A stretch of 64,000 bases of DNA from Candidatus Sumerlaeota bacterium (lineage in GTDB: Bacteria > Sumerlaeota > Sumerlaeia > Sumerlaeales > Sumerlaeaceae), in the NCBI GenBank assembly GCA_017161655.1, contig JADFCV010000003.1:288849-352848 (forward strand), given 5' to 3'. The notes under the pieces were generated by a model. That model saw only the letters and a list, made by a program, of their open reading frames with translations. It did no database searches and was not told where the DNA came from. Shown here piece after piece: positions 26,930 through 36,325 of this stretch (positions are counted from its first letter, which is position 1; each line of letters opens with the position of its first letter). Both the position numbers and the translations under genes were made by a program.

Positions 26930-27147
26930 CATAACCCTTGCACCGAAATCATGCGCTTGCGCCGAGTAAAGAAAAATTGCGTCCACGCCATCGCCACTTT
27001 GTCCTTGCCTGATTTTGCAAACTTCCGCTTCGAATCTCTCGCGCTCACTGGCCCCTATGATGCGAAAGTGGTACTTTTTGCGCAGATCAATTGCAAGATT
27101 TGGTGGCGAGAAGTTGATCTTTCCCGCAATTTCCGGGGTTGAGAAAT
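26930..27147. other. Divergent intergenic region upstream of the glnA promoter
   Basis: This non-coding stretch between moaB and the sigma-54-type glnA promoter is AT-richer than its flanks. It is where an NtrC-type activator would bind. I looked for TGCACC-N5-GGTGCA sites: there is a TTGCACC at about 26938 but no convincing second half. TTGCGCAGATCAATTGCAA near 27078 is an imperfect inverted repeat that could be a binding site. Confidence 0.4.
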
Positions 27148-27163
27148 TGGCCCACTTCTTGCC
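27148..27163 (+). promoter_or_regulatory. Sigma-54 (RpoN) promoter of glnA
   Basis: TTGGCCC-ACTTC-TTGCC gives GG (27149-27150), exactly 10 bases, then GC (27161-27162), the invariant -24/-12 pair. It matches 9 of the 11 fixed positions of TGGCACG-N4-TTGC. It is on the right strand, with a predicted transcript start near 27174, about 95 bases before the glnA start. Control of glutamine synthetase by RpoN and a nitrogen-responsive activator is the classical arrangement in proteobacteria. No rpoN or ntrC gene is visible here. Confidence 0.65.
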
Positions 27164-27270
27164 TAAGAGTAAGCAAAAGTGTTGCGGGACCTCTTGAAAA
27201 GGTTGCGCTAAGTCTTTAGCGAACACTTTCGCAGAGGACCGCAAACAAAATGGAAGGAAACGAGGATTCC

Positions 27271-28728
27271 ATGATGGCCAAGTTACCAGAGTCGAACTCT
27301 GCTCCCAAGACGCCAAAAGACGTTTTGAAAATGGCTGCCGATCACAAGGTGGTGGCGGTGGACTTTAAATTTATGGATCTGCCCGGGCAATGGCAGCACC
27401 TCACGGTGCCTATTTCCCAGTTAGATGAATCAAGCTTCGAGGAGGGCTTCGGGTTCGATGGGTCCTCTATTCGGGGATGGTGCGAGATCAACGAGAGCGA
27501 CCTCTTGCTGTTGCCTGACCCGGAAACAGCCTTCATCGATCCGTTTACGGCGCATCCGACGTTGTCGCTCATTTGCAATATCCTTGATCCAATTACGAAA
27601 GAGCGTTACAGCCGCGACCCACGCAGCACCGCGGTGAATGCAGAAAATTATCTCAAATCCACGGGCATCGGTGACATCGCGTACTTTGGTCCCGAGCTTG
27701 AGTTCTTCATTTTCGACAGTGCGCGCTTCGCTGCCGCCGCCAACGGTTGCTTCTACGAAATTGATAGTGATGAAGGAATCTGGAATAGCGGACGGGAGAA
27801 TATGCCTGGCAACCCGAACCTTGGATGGCGTCCCCGCCACAAGGAGGGCTATTTCCCTGTTCCACCCATTGACCAGCTCCAGGATCTACGCTCCGAGATG
27901 ATGCTCAATCTCATGAAGTGTGGAATCGAGCCGGAAGCTCAACACCACGAGGTGGCCACCGCCGGGCAGTCCGAAATTGACATGCGTTTCGGCCCACTTG
28001 TGCGAATGGGTGATCAATCCCTTCTCTTTAAGTACATCATCAAGAACACGGCGAAGAAGTTCGGGAAGACCGTGACGTTCATGCCAAAGCCTCTCTTTGG
28101 CGACAACGGCAGCGGGATGCACGTGCACGTTTCCATTTGGAAGAACGGGAAGAACCTCTTTGCGGGAAACCAATACGCGGGGCTGAGTGAGGTGGCGCTG
28201 TATTTCATCGGCGGTCTGCTCAAGCATGCGCCGGCGATCCTTGCCTTCACAAGCCCAACAACCAACAGCTATAAACGGCTTGTTCCGGGCTACGAGGCTC
28301 CCGTCAATCTGGCTTACTCCCAGCGCAACCGCAGTGCGGCCATCCGCATTCCCATGTACTCAGCCAGTGAAAAAGCCAAACGTATTGAGTTCCGCCCGCC
28401 GGATCCTTCGTGCAACTTCTACTACGCATTCGCTGCCATTCTCATGGCGGGTCTCGATGGGATTCAAAACAAGATTCACCCCGGAGAACCTCTCGATAAG
28501 AACATTTATGACCTACCACCAGAAGAATTGAAGAAGGTTCCTCAGGTGCCAGGTTCCCTCGATGCCGCGCTCGATGCGCTCGAAAAAGATCATGATTTCT
28601 TGCTCAAGGGCGACGTGTTTACAGAAGACGTCATCCAAGCCTACATTACGTATAAGCGTAAGAACGAGGTGGACCCGATTCGCCTGCGTCCACATCCGTA
28701 CGAATTTATGCTTTATTACGATATCTAA
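27271..28728 (+). CDS. glnA: Glutamine synthetase, type I
   Basis: ATP-dependent condensation of glutamate and ammonia; dodecameric cytosolic enzyme. Recognised by the N-terminal beta-grasp ([26 protein letters not shown]), the catalytic signature [52 protein letters not shown] and [17 protein letters not shown]. The loop [11 protein letters not shown] contains the tyrosine that is adenylylated in GS-I-beta enzymes, so control by a GlnE-type adenylyltransferase is likely. ATG 27271 has GAGG 5 bases upstream; an ATG at 27250 is the alternative. A strong terminator follows, so the gene is monocistronic. Confidence 0.95.
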   Translation: MMAKLPESNSAPKTPKDVLKMAADHKVVAVDFKFMDLPGQWQHLTVPISQLDESSFEEGFGFDGSSIRGWCEINESDLLLLPDPETAFIDPFTAHPTLSLICNILDPITKERYSRDPRSTAVNAENYLKSTGIGDIAYFGPELEFFIFDSARFAAAANGCFYEIDSDEGIWNSGRENMPGNPNLGWRPRHKEGYFPVPPIDQLQDLRSEMMLNLMKCGIEPEAQHHEVATAGQSEIDMRFGPLVRMGDQSLLFKYIIKNTAKKFGKTVTFMPKPLFGDNGSGMHVHVSIWKNGKNLFAGNQYAGLSEVALYFIGGLLKHAPAILAFTSPTTNSYKRLVPGYEAPVNLAYSQRNRSAAIRIPMYSASEKAKRIEFRPPDPSCNFYYAFAAILMAGLDGIQNKIHPGEPLDKNIYDLPPEELKKVPQVPGSLDAALDALEKDHDFLLKGDVFTEDVIQAYITYKRKNEVDPIRLRPHPYEFMLYYDI

Positions 28729-28763
28729 GCCAAGTGTGTGTGGCGTGACTCCCTTCCCCTCGT

Positions 28764-28805
28764 GCGGCCGGTAGCCTTGTGGCTACTGGCCGCATGACTT
28801 TTTTG
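28764..28805 (+). terminator. Rho-independent terminator of glnA
   Basis: A 13-bp stem (GCGGCCGGTAGCC pairing with GGCTACTGGCCGC, one G-U pair) with a TTGT loop, followed by ATGACTTTTTTGC. It sits 35 bases after the glnA stop. Confidence 0.9.
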
Positions 28806-29032
28806 CTTATCTCGCAACGCTCTGACGAAACACCCACGATGAGAATCTTCCCTGTTCACTCGCAATCAGGAATACTGCTCAGGGGATAAGGTTTGGTTTT
28901 CTTACGCCGCGACTGAAGTTCAGCGATGGTGACCGCGGACACCCTTTAGAGAAGTTGCTGGCCAACGATTTTATCTTGAGAACAAGTTTTGGGTTTGTGT
29001 GGCTTGGCGTCATACGTGGTCCCAAAGGGAAC
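28806..29032. other. Intergenic region before the AmpG-like gene
   Basis: After the glnA terminator no gene is seen until the AmpG-like start. The frame of the AmpG-like protein is open back to 28955, but no ribosome binding site supports that start. A promoter is expected here; none could be placed with confidence. Confidence 0.4.
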
Positions 29033-31027
29033 ATGCTGAGTTCATTCGGGAGGTTTGATGCCGTGGCAAACCACGAACATAAGAGTGCACCCGCGGAAGC
29101 TAGCTATCCCTCGATGTCGGGCTGGTGGTGGGTGCCGACGTTGTATTTCGCGCAGGGTATCCCCTACGTCATTGTTACGCAAGTCTCTGTCCCACTTTAC
29201 AAGCGGTTTGGAGTCAGCAACGCAGACATCGCCTGGTACACAAGCCTGCTGGGATTAGCATGGGTCGTGAAGCCCTTATGGGGACCCCTGGTGGACATGT
29301 ATTGGACCAAGCGCAAGTGGGTTCTTCTCACGCAAGCCCTCATGGCTATCGGTTTGCTCGGAGTCGCAGCAATCCTGCCCACTCCCGCGCCGCTGTGGTG
29401 GTATGGTTCGCTTGCGATTTTTGCTCTCATGTCCTTTGCTTCCGCAACTCATGATATTGCGGCAGACGGCTACTACATGCTGGGGCTTGATCCGCACCGC
29501 CAGGCCCTCTTCAACGGGCTACGCTCCACGTTCTGGCGTTTGTCTATGATCATCGGCACGGGGGTCCTTGTCATTATTGCGGGGCTTGTGGAAAGCCACA
29601 GCGGTCCGACCCCTGTCATTGCCCAAATCGCCGCAGTGCCAAAAGGGAAAGTGGCAGAGGCGCCTAAAGTGGCGGGCATTAGTGGTGGCGATTTCGCCGT
29701 GGTTGAGGTTCCTGCCGCACCCGTCGAAGCCGGGACCACTGCCTCGATGACAATCAAGTTGGCGAAAGCGCCAGAGGAAGGCGCAAAGATAGTGGTCAGC
29801 GTCGCTGTCGAGCCATCGAAATGGTGGTATTTCTTCTTTCCGATTGGGGATGAGGCCAATGTGAAAGTCCTGGGGGGAGATCGCATTGAGTTTGGACCAG
29901 AGAACTGGGACAAGCCACATCCTGTCGAGATCCAAGTTCACAAGAACCTCAATAAGCCCATCCTCGTGAATCTCAAAGTGGCATCGGGCAACATCCCGCT
30001 GGCATGGGCTACCTGCATTGGCGCCGTGGGTCTCGTCTATTTCTTGTTATGGCTTTACCACACGGTGATCATGCCGAAGCCAGCACTTGACGTGCTGCGC
30101 AAACCAGAAGGGGCTTCGTTCTTACGCTCTGCAGGATGGCTCTTCGTTGCGGTTGGCGTGCCGGCAGTGATTTATTACTTCGTCTTCAACCTCATCCAAC
30201 CGCAGCTGGTTTCTCTGCTTCCCAAACAATACCAAGCAAACAGTAACTGGACCGGCCTCATGAGCTTTGTCACATTCTCTCTCATCGTCGGGGCAGCGGC
30301 CATTCTCCTCCTCGCGACCCCGGTTGGCCGAGTGGCAGCAAAGCTCTTCAACATTTGTTCCGATAAGAGTCGCATAGGGTTTTCGGAAGTCTTCGCGTCA
30401 TTTTTCCGCAAAAAGGCGATCGTGCGGATGCTCGCGTTCCTTCTTTTGTACCGGCTCGCCGACGCAATGCTGGTGAAAATGATCACGCCGTTCATGTTTG
30501 ATCCGCCGGAAAAAGGTGGGCTGGGCCTCAGCACGGCGCAGGTCGGTTTCGCCTACGGTACCATTGGAGTGTTCGGCCTGCTGCTTGGCGGAATCGTCGG
30601 AAGCATTTACGCGGCGACCTATGGCTTGGCGAAGGTCCGCCTCGTGATGTGCCTGTTCATGAACGTCCCGATTTTGCTCTTCGTGCTGTTGGCGAAATTC
30701 CAACCACCTTTCCACATCGTGATGGGGTCGGTGTTCGTGGAGCAGTTTGGGTACGGCTTTGGATTCTCCTTCTACATGCTCTATATGCTCTACATCGCTG
30801 GCCAAGGAGAGCACAAAACCAGCCACTACGCTTTGTGCACGGGGTTCATGGCATTGAGTTTCATGATCCCAGGAATGGTCAGCGGTATTATCCAGGAGCT
30901 GCTTGGACACTACTACGAATTCTTCCTGCTCGTGCTGGTGCTCTCGAGCCTGAGCTTTGTGGTTACTTACATCATTCCGGTCGATCCGGAGTTCGGAAAG
31001 AAAAAGAAGCAACCCGCTACCGCTTAG
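29033..31027 (+). CDS. ampG: AmpG-like muropeptide permease (MFS) with a periplasmic insertion domain
   Basis: About 664 residues. MFS helices match the AmpG/PAT group: WWWVPTLYFAQGIPYVIV, WVVKPLWGPLVDMYW, SATHDIAADGYY (cf. the ATQDI..D motif), and additional middle and C-terminal helices giving about 14. AmpG imports anhydromuropeptides released from murein. Between TM5 and TM6, on the predicted periplasmic side, lies an insertion of about 130 residues with beta-sandwich character (VEAGTTASMTIKLAKAPEEG, IEFGPENWDKPHPVEIQV), resembling Calx-beta/cadherin-like surface domains. ATG 29033 follows AAAGGG closely; a GTG at 29063 with GGGAGG nine bases upstream is a serious alternative. Usual AmpG is about 490 residues. 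Confidence 0.7.
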   Translation: MLSSFGRFDAVANHEHKSAPAEASYPSMSGWWWVPTLYFAQGIPYVIVTQVSVPLYKRFGVSNADIAWYTSLLGLAWVVKPLWGPLVDMYWTKRKWVLLTQALMAIGLLGVAAILPTPAPLWWYGSLAIFALMSFASATHDIAADGYYMLGLDPHRQALFNGLRSTFWRLSMIIGTGVLVIIAGLVESHSGPTPVIAQIAAVPKGKVAEAPKVAGISGGDFAVVEVPAAPVEAGTTASMTIKLAKAPEEGAKIVVSVAVEPSKWWYFFFPIGDEANVKVLGGDRIEFGPENWDKPHPVEIQVHKNLNKPILVNLKVASGNIPLAWATCIGAVGLVYFLLWLYHTVIMPKPALDVLRKPEGASFLRSAGWLFVAVGVPAVIYYFVFNLIQPQLVSLLPKQYQANSNWTGLMSFVTFSLIVGAAAILLLATPVGRVAAKLFNICSDKSRIGFSEVFASFFRKKAIVRMLAFLLLYRLADAMLVKMITPFMFDPPEKGGLGLSTAQVGFAYGTIGVFGLLLGGIVGSIYAATYGLAKVRLVMCLFMNVPILLFVLLAKFQPPFHIVMGSVFVEQFGYGFGFSFYMLYMLYIAGQGEHKTSHYALCTGFMALSFMIPGMVSGIIQELLGHYYEFFLLVLVLSSLSFVVTYIIPVDPEFGKKKKQPATA

Positions 31028-31057
31028 GGCGGAGAGGGCTTTCATCCATTAGAGCGG

Positions 31058-31098
31058 GGCTTGCCTTGCCGACGGCAGGGCGAGCCTCTTGCTTTTTG
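31058..31098 (+). terminator. Rho-independent terminator after the AmpG-like gene
   Basis: GGCTTGCCTTGCC and GGCAGGGCGAGCC form a 13-bp stem (two G-U pairs) with a GAC loop, followed by TCTTGCTTTTTG. It lies 30 bases after the stop codon. Confidence 0.8.
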
Positions 31099-31347
31099 TA
31101 GAGTGAGAAGGGAAGCGGGGCAAGCGTGTCGCTTAAGAACCCAAGCTCATTTTCTAGCTTGAGCGAAGGCTTTAGGGTCTCGGAACTCTTCGAGATACGA
31201 TGAAACGTTGCTCCTCAAAAAACCGTAGAGATTCGCTGGTTATGCTGAAAGCCGCGTGTTCGGATTTTTCCTTTTGCGTAGTGGTGGGGCGACAATGCTT
31301 CATCAAAATCACATGAGCCGAAACTGGGATTCAGAAGGAGTGAGCGA
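31099..31347. other. Intergenic region before the MqnD-like gene
   Basis: No gene is supported on either strand. The end of the region carries a strong ribosome binding site (AGAAGGAG, 7 bases before ATG 31348). Promoter not identified. Confidence 0.4.
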
Positions 31348-32190
31348 ATGAGCGACACCCCACGTCGGACACTTACCCTAGGGCATAGTCCGGACCCCGA
31401 TGATGCTTTCATGTTTTTTGCGCTCGCGAAAGAGAGAATAGACACGCGCGGGTGGCGTTTCGAGCACATTCTTCAGGACATCCAAACGCTCAACGAGCGG
31501 GCCATGCGAGGCGAGCTCGACATCACAGCGATTTCCATTCACGCATACGCCTATGTGGCAGACAAGTATGCTCTGCTTTCCAGCGGTGCAAGTATGGGAT
31601 TACTTTACGGTCCCATGGTCGTAGCACGCGATCCGATGACGTTAGATGAACTCAAACATGTGACCATTGCCGTGCCGGGAACCATGACGTCCGCGTTTCT
31701 GGCGCTTCGGTTAGCCATTGGCGACTACTCTTACAGCGTTGTGCCGTTTGACCAGATCATCGAAGAGGTGCGCAAAGGACATTTTGAGGCGGGACTCATC
31801 ATTCACGAAGGGCAGCTCACCTATTCGGCTTCTGGGCTGGTGAAGGTTCTCGACCTTGGGGAGTGGTGGTGGGAGAAAACGCAACTCCCCTTGCCGCTGG
31901 GAGGCAACGTGGTGCGCAAGGATTTGGGGCCGGCGGCAATGACCGAAATTTCCGAGATCCTCCGTCAAAGTATCCAGTATGCGCTCGAGCATCGCAAGGA
32001 GGCTGTCGATTATGCGCTCCGGTGGGCCCGCGATATGGGTTTTGAGCTGGCCGATCGCTTTGTGGGGATGTACGTGAACGAGCTCACGCTCGACTATGGC
32101 GAGGCTGGCCGCCAGGGTGTGAAAATGTTTCTCACCATGGCGGCCGAGCGTGGCTACATTCCGCTATTGCCAAAGCTGGAATTCGTCTAG
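31348..32190 (+). CDS. mqnD: MqnD-like protein (1,4-dihydroxy-6-naphthoate synthase family)
   Basis: 280 residues, periplasmic-binding-protein-like fold without a signal peptide, as in MqnA/MqnD enzymes of the futalosine menaquinone pathway. Diagnostic start: TLGHSPDPDDAFMFFAL, then DITAISIHAYAYV, and the late IHEGQLTYS and LPLPLGGNVVRKDLG blocks. MqnD splits cyclic dehypoxanthinyl-futalosine to 1,4-dihydroxy-6-naphthoate. The other mqn genes are not in the window, so the assignment within the MqnA/MqnD group rests on these motifs. The stop overlaps that of the convergent glycosidase-like gene by 4 bases. Confidence 0.75.
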   Translation: MSDTPRRTLTLGHSPDPDDAFMFFALAKERIDTRGWRFEHILQDIQTLNERAMRGELDITAISIHAYAYVADKYALLSSGASMGLLYGPMVVARDPMTLDELKHVTIAVPGTMTSAFLALRLAIGDYSYSVVPFDQIIEEVRKGHFEAGLIIHEGQLTYSASGLVKVLDLGEWWWEKTQLPLPLGGNVVRKDLGPAAMTEISEILRQSIQYALEHRKEAVDYALRWARDMGFELADRFVGMYVNELTLDYGEAGRQGVKMFLTMAAERGYIPLLPKLEFV

Positions 32191-34958
32191 CGCTGCACCC
32201 CTTTCTTTGTTTTCCCTCCAACTTCAGCTCCGAGGTGCACATACTTCGCAAAGCCTGGATAGATGAAGTCGTGGCCGCGTTGAGATGCGTCAGCTGGCGG
32301 ATACTCCGTGAAGTACTTCTTGATTGGAATCTCCGTGGCGGCTCGGCCGAAAATCTCAGGGGCCAAAACAAACCGGACGTTCGGCGTGTCGCAGAACACT
32401 TGCGCTGAATGTTGCGCGCGATCGACCACGACTTCCCAGGTTCCGTCCTGCAAATAGGCCTCGACGAGTTTTTGTCCACCTATCCATACCGTCGTAGGAA
32501 CTGTGCTCGGTTTTCCTGCGGTTTGCACGGGAGCTGATCCTTGGTAATTGAGCACGTATCTGCCGGCGCCGGCACCAGATTTCACAGCGTCGAGCTGCTG
32601 ACCACGATTGCGTGCCACAGTTACCATCTTCACCGCCAGCCTTTGCGCCTTCTCGAGTGGCTGGCCATCAAGCGATGTAGCATAGACCGTGGCAATGGGG
32701 GACGTGGAGACAACTTCGAGAGCACCGGCCTGATAGCGCTTCCCCGGGACAAGCTCCCCTGCAAGGGCGCATGTCTCCGTAGTGGCGATGCACAGCAAGC
32801 CACTGGTGACGTTGCGCGTCACTGTACCGCCGGCTAGTATGAGTTCGGCTGGCCATTCAGTCGAGATTTTTTCCAGCGAGGCTTCGTTGGCCAAATAGCG
32901 TGCGAAGCCGTACGCGACTGCTGCCGCCTGCGATTCTGTGAGCTCAGCACACACGAGGTTCTTCCGCTTTGGATCATAAAACGCAGCGCAAGTTTCTCCC
33001 GACCCCGCTGGAAGCACGGGCTCGAACCCCGCATTCTTCACGCTCTGTAGAGGAAAACTTTTGCCTGCATAGACCCAGGGGAAGTTGTATCCGCTGGCGA
33101 CAAGCAATCCCTCCTGGCGTGGCCCCAGTTTTCCCTCTCTGCGATCGCGGTACCGCGCGTCAAAGAGGAGAAGGTGTTCACCGGCATAAGCACCTTTTCC
33201 ACTGCGTCCGGAGGTGACGGTGAGCAGGACCGAATCGTCAAGGGGATCTGTGTCGGGATTCCAGTTCTCCGTGCGGAACGCCCAGGCGAGCTGGTGCAAA
33301 GGAGTGGTGAACGAAGCCCATGTGGCAAGGTCCTCGTTGTTATACGCAATGCGCACGCGCCGCTTTTCGATGGGGACTTCGTGGCGCAAGAAAAGCTTCG
33401 CTGTGTAGCCACTGATGCCCCACCGGAGGGGATCGGCCTGGGGACCAAAGGCGGAGATGATCTCCTGGTCGCCCCAGGTGTAGTAGGCAAAATGAACGAG
33501 CATGTCGTAATCCTGAGCCAGCGAGAAACTGGCGATATCGGGATAGTAGGCGGAACGGAATTCATTGGGCCAGCATTGGGTCCATTCGCGGCACACAAGC
33601 GGCATGTTCGCCCAGCGATAACGTGACAAGTGACAGGCCATTGAGTATGGGCCGATCTCGCGCACGTAATTCTTATTGGAATAGAACGGCTTGCCCACCC
33701 ATTCGACACCCGGCAGGAACGACGGATGGTCGAGATAAGCATTCTCTGCTGTGGCGTCGAGCTCACGGGTGGTGGAGTAAATGTCTACGATGTGCTCGCC
33801 GTGAACCACCGCAACGAGAGGAACCTTGATACCACGCTCGCGTATGAAGTCGCGCATGGTGGCGAAATAGCGGCGCTGGAGTTCGACGGCAAATCGCACA
33901 GCATCGCGGGTACGGGCAGGCGAGCGCAGCTGGTCTGTCCATGGAATGCGGGCCACATCCTGCAGGGAGCTGACAGTCATATCAGGGAGCTCCACTGTGC
34001 CCTGTTCGAGCGATTCCGATTGAGCAAGCGGACACTCGCCTTTCTCATTTGTCCACCTTTTGCGCAGCTCAGCCGTAGAGCCGTACTGGCTTTTTAGCCA
34101 CTCGTTCCACAGTTTTTGGAAATTCGTTCGGTAAGGCTCGACAAAGTCACGCCAGGAGACATGGCCGAAGAAGAGGCTGTCTTCGTTCTCGACTTCCAAC
34201 ATGCACACGGCGGGATCGAGGCCGTTTGGCATGCCGGTGTAGGGATTCACATGGTCGATGAGCCAGGCCTGAATATACTGCTTCTGCAGTTCGATCAGCC
34301 GCGGATCGAAGAATGCGTAGGGTTTCGCGGCACGGCCAAGCTTGTCGGCATTTGGCACGCCATCACCTTCGCGGAAGGTGCGGTAGCCGCGCAGGACAAG
34401 GTAGACGTACATCCCGCGTTTTTTTGCGCAGGCGATCCACCAATCCACACGATCACGATACTCAGGATCAAACTCGGTGGATTTGTTGTTGTTTGGGTAA
34501 GCTTCATCAATGATGCAGCGGCGCACAAGGTTGTATTGTTCGGCACCGCGATTGTCCAGCTCATGGAGGCGGAGCAAGTTGCAGCCGCCGCGCGCTAACA
34601 CATCGGTAACGAGTTCGATGCGGGATTTTTCGATATCTCCTGCATGGGTAGCAGCGACGGTGTAGCCCCAGAAGCGCACTCTCTCGCCAGTTTTCTCGAA
34701 TTTGAACGTGCCATCCTTGTCGCGAACGACGAACCCTTTCTTCCCTGCGGGTGGATCAAGAAGAAATGAGAAATCCACAAGCGAGCTGTCGGGGAAGGTG
34801 TCGAACACAGGGTTCATGGCACGTACTGCCAGAGGGTCATTGGCATAACGTGGGACCTCGCGCCGGCCAAGAGTGATAGGGGAAGGACCTTCGGCAAGAG
34901 CGATCTCGACTAAAACAACAAATACAAAGATAAAGCTAAGCCCAAACAAACGCCGCAT
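32187..34958 (-). CDS. Large secreted glycoside hydrolase-like protein (clan GH-A-type barrel)
   Basis: 923 residues with a signal peptide (MRRLFGLSFIFVFVVLVEIALA). The N-terminal 500 residues read as a TIM barrel of the cellulase/beta-galactosidase superfamily: FWGYTVAATHAG, NLLRLHELDNRG, MLEVENED (Asn-Glu acid/base candidate near residue 256) and PLVCREWTQCWP (Glu nucleophile candidate near 456). The C-terminal 400 residues are beta-rich, probably sandwich modules. Such proteins cut plant or microbial polysaccharides outside the cell. The GH family cannot be fixed by eye. The gene diverges from the LysM-protein gene with a 187-base gap between them. Confidence 0.65.
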   Translation of the reverse strand: MRRLFGLSFIFVFVVLVEIALAEGPSPITLGRREVPRYANDPLAVRAMNPVFDTFPDSSLVDFSFLLDPPAGKKGFVVRDKDGTFKFEKTGERVRFWGYTVAATHAGDIEKSRIELVTDVLARGGCNLLRLHELDNRGAEQYNLVRRCIIDEAYPNNNKSTEFDPEYRDRVDWWIACAKKRGMYVYLVLRGYRTFREGDGVPNADKLGRAAKPYAFFDPRLIELQKQYIQAWLIDHVNPYTGMPNGLDPAVCMLEVENEDSLFFGHVSWRDFVEPYRTNFQKLWNEWLKSQYGSTAELRKRWTNEKGECPLAQSESLEQGTVELPDMTVSSLQDVARIPWTDQLRSPARTRDAVRFAVELQRRYFATMRDFIRERGIKVPLVAVVHGEHIVDIYSTTRELDATAENAYLDHPSFLPGVEWVGKPFYSNKNYVREIGPYSMACHLSRYRWANMPLVCREWTQCWPNEFRSAYYPDIASFSLAQDYDMLVHFAYYTWGDQEIISAFGPQADPLRWGISGYTAKLFLRHEVPIEKRRVRIAYNNEDLATWASFTTPLHQLAWAFRTENWNPDTDPLDDSVLLTVTSGRSGKGAYAGEHLLLFDARYRDRREGKLGPRQEGLLVASGYNFPWVYAGKSFPLQSVKNAGFEPVLPAGSGETCAAFYDPKRKNLVCAELTESQAAAVAYGFARYLANEASLEKISTEWPAELILAGGTVTRNVTSGLLCIATTETCALAGELVPGKRYQAGALEVVSTSPIATVYATSLDGQPLEKAQRLAVKMVTVARNRGQQLDAVKSGAGAGRYVLNYQGSAPVQTAGKPSTVPTTVWIGGQKLVEAYLQDGTWEVVVDRAQHSAQVFCDTPNVRFVLAPEIFGRAATEIPIKKYFTEYPPADASQRGHDFIYPGFAKYVHLGAEVGGKTKKGVQR

Positions 34959-35145
34959 GAAACTGCTCCTTTCTCAATTGTCCCATACACTGATGCACTG
35001 TGGACTGGACCCAACCTGGAAAGCTTTTCTCTTCTTTCGAAGGAACGCTTTTGGCTTTGCCAGTAGTTTTTTTGAAGCGCCCTTGTATTTGCGTGACGGT
35101 AACAGCGAAAGCAAGTGAATGTGAATCCCGCGGGGGATAGGCGAG

Positions 35146-36306
35146 ATGAAGAAAATCGTCGCTGTGCTGGTGATGGTCGCTGTGGTCGCTGGTATCTTGG
35201 CCGCAGGAGCCGGCTACCTTGTTCAGCAGAAGAAGCTCAAAGAGCTTGAACAACAGGTGACACAAGCCGAGGAGATGTTCCAGGCCAAGGACTACGACGG
35301 CGCGCTTCAATTATTGCGGCGGGTGGAGAGTGCGGGTGGAACTCTTCGTTCCACTTATCTTATGGGCAAGGTCCTCTACGCCCAGGGGAACTTCCTAGAG
35401 GCCCTCCGCGCATTCGATCGCGTGGCGGAAAAAGCGCCGCGCAGTATCTTCATGCCAGAAATTTTATTGTACCGCGCTCGCCATGCTTACGACAATGAAT
35501 CCAACGCCAAGAAGGCAAAAGAGATTTTTCTGCGAATTATATCAGAATTTCCCGACTCGGATGCGGCCGACTGGGCTCTCTACTATCTGGCCAAGATGAG
35601 CTATGACCAGGAGGACTTTAAGCAGGCGCGCGCGAATCTTGAGCAGATTCTCAAGCGGCCAGATTCTCCAGCACGCGACGACGCCGAGTTTCTTCTTGGC
35701 GAACTCAACATGAACCAGTTGCGGTCGCCGGAACCTGGCCCGGACGACATCGTTTACACGATTAAGAAGGGGGACTCGCTTTGGAAACTCGAACGGGAAC
35801 TGAAGGTTCCTGCAGACCTCATTATGGGAATCAATAACCTCCGGCCCAACGCCTTGACGGTTGGAATGCAAATTAAGATTCCTAAGGTCAACCCGAGCAT
35901 TGTGATCGACAAAGCCAAGCGCACACTGACACTCAAGAATTCTGGAACTTTTCTGAAGAAATACCGCGTGGGGATTCACCGCGTGGACTCCAGGGTGCCC
36001 GCCGGTGAGTACACGATTCAAAACAAGTTGGAGAAGGGCACAGATTACGCCGACCCACAAACGGGAGCCATCCTCAAGGCGGGCGATCCCGCGAATCCAC
36101 TTGGCCCCAGATTCCTTCAGCTGCGTCGCGACATGGGCATTCACGGAACAAACCAACCAGAGCTTGTCGGCACCTACACTGACGTCGGGTGGATCATGAT
36201 GAATGATAAGGACCTTGAAGAAATCTATGCGCTAGTGCGTAAAGGCACACCGGTATCAATAAAGGGCAAAAACGCGTTGGAGGCGACCTCTGGGAACAAG
36301 CAGTAA
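35146..36306 (+). CDS. TPR-LysM-L,D-transpeptidase-like protein lacking the catalytic Cys
   Basis: 386 residues. A signal-anchor helix (residues 4-25) is followed by TPR-like helices (38-190), a LysM murein-binding motif (201-247, [19 protein letters not shown]) and a YkuD domain (252-373). The YkuD His is there (IHGT, His333), but the block that should read S-H-G-C-I-R-M is [10 protein letters not shown]: the nucleophile Cys is Trp349 and the following Arg is Met351, confirmed in the bases at 36181-36201. Flanking residues align without gaps. The domain should be unable to crosslink or attach peptidoglycan and may only bind it. hisG starts 20 bases later. Confidence 0.85.
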   Translation: MKKIVAVLVMVAVVAGILAAGAGYLVQQKKLKELEQQVTQAEEMFQAKDYDGALQLLRRVESAGGTLRSTYLMGKVLYAQGNFLEALRAFDRVAEKAPRSIFMPEILLYRARHAYDNESNAKKAKEIFLRIISEFPDSDAADWALYYLAKMSYDQEDFKQARANLEQILKRPDSPARDDAEFLLGELNMNQLRSPEPGPDDIVYTIKKGDSLWKLERELKVPADLIMGINNLRPNALTVGMQIKIPKVNPSIVIDKAKRTLTLKNSGTFLKKYRVGIHRVDSRVPAGEYTIQNKLEKGTDYADPQTGAILKAGDPANPLGPRFLQLRRDMGIHGTNQPELVGTYTDVGWIMMNDKDLEEIYALVRKGTPVSIKGKNALEATSGNKQ

Positions 36307-36325
36307 CAAATCGGATAAAGCGGGA

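Noticed and set aside
26930-27316. N-terminal extension of the MoaB-like frame
   Set aside because: The extra 129 residues have no family match, would cover the glnA promoter, and a good ribosome binding site sits at the internal ATG.
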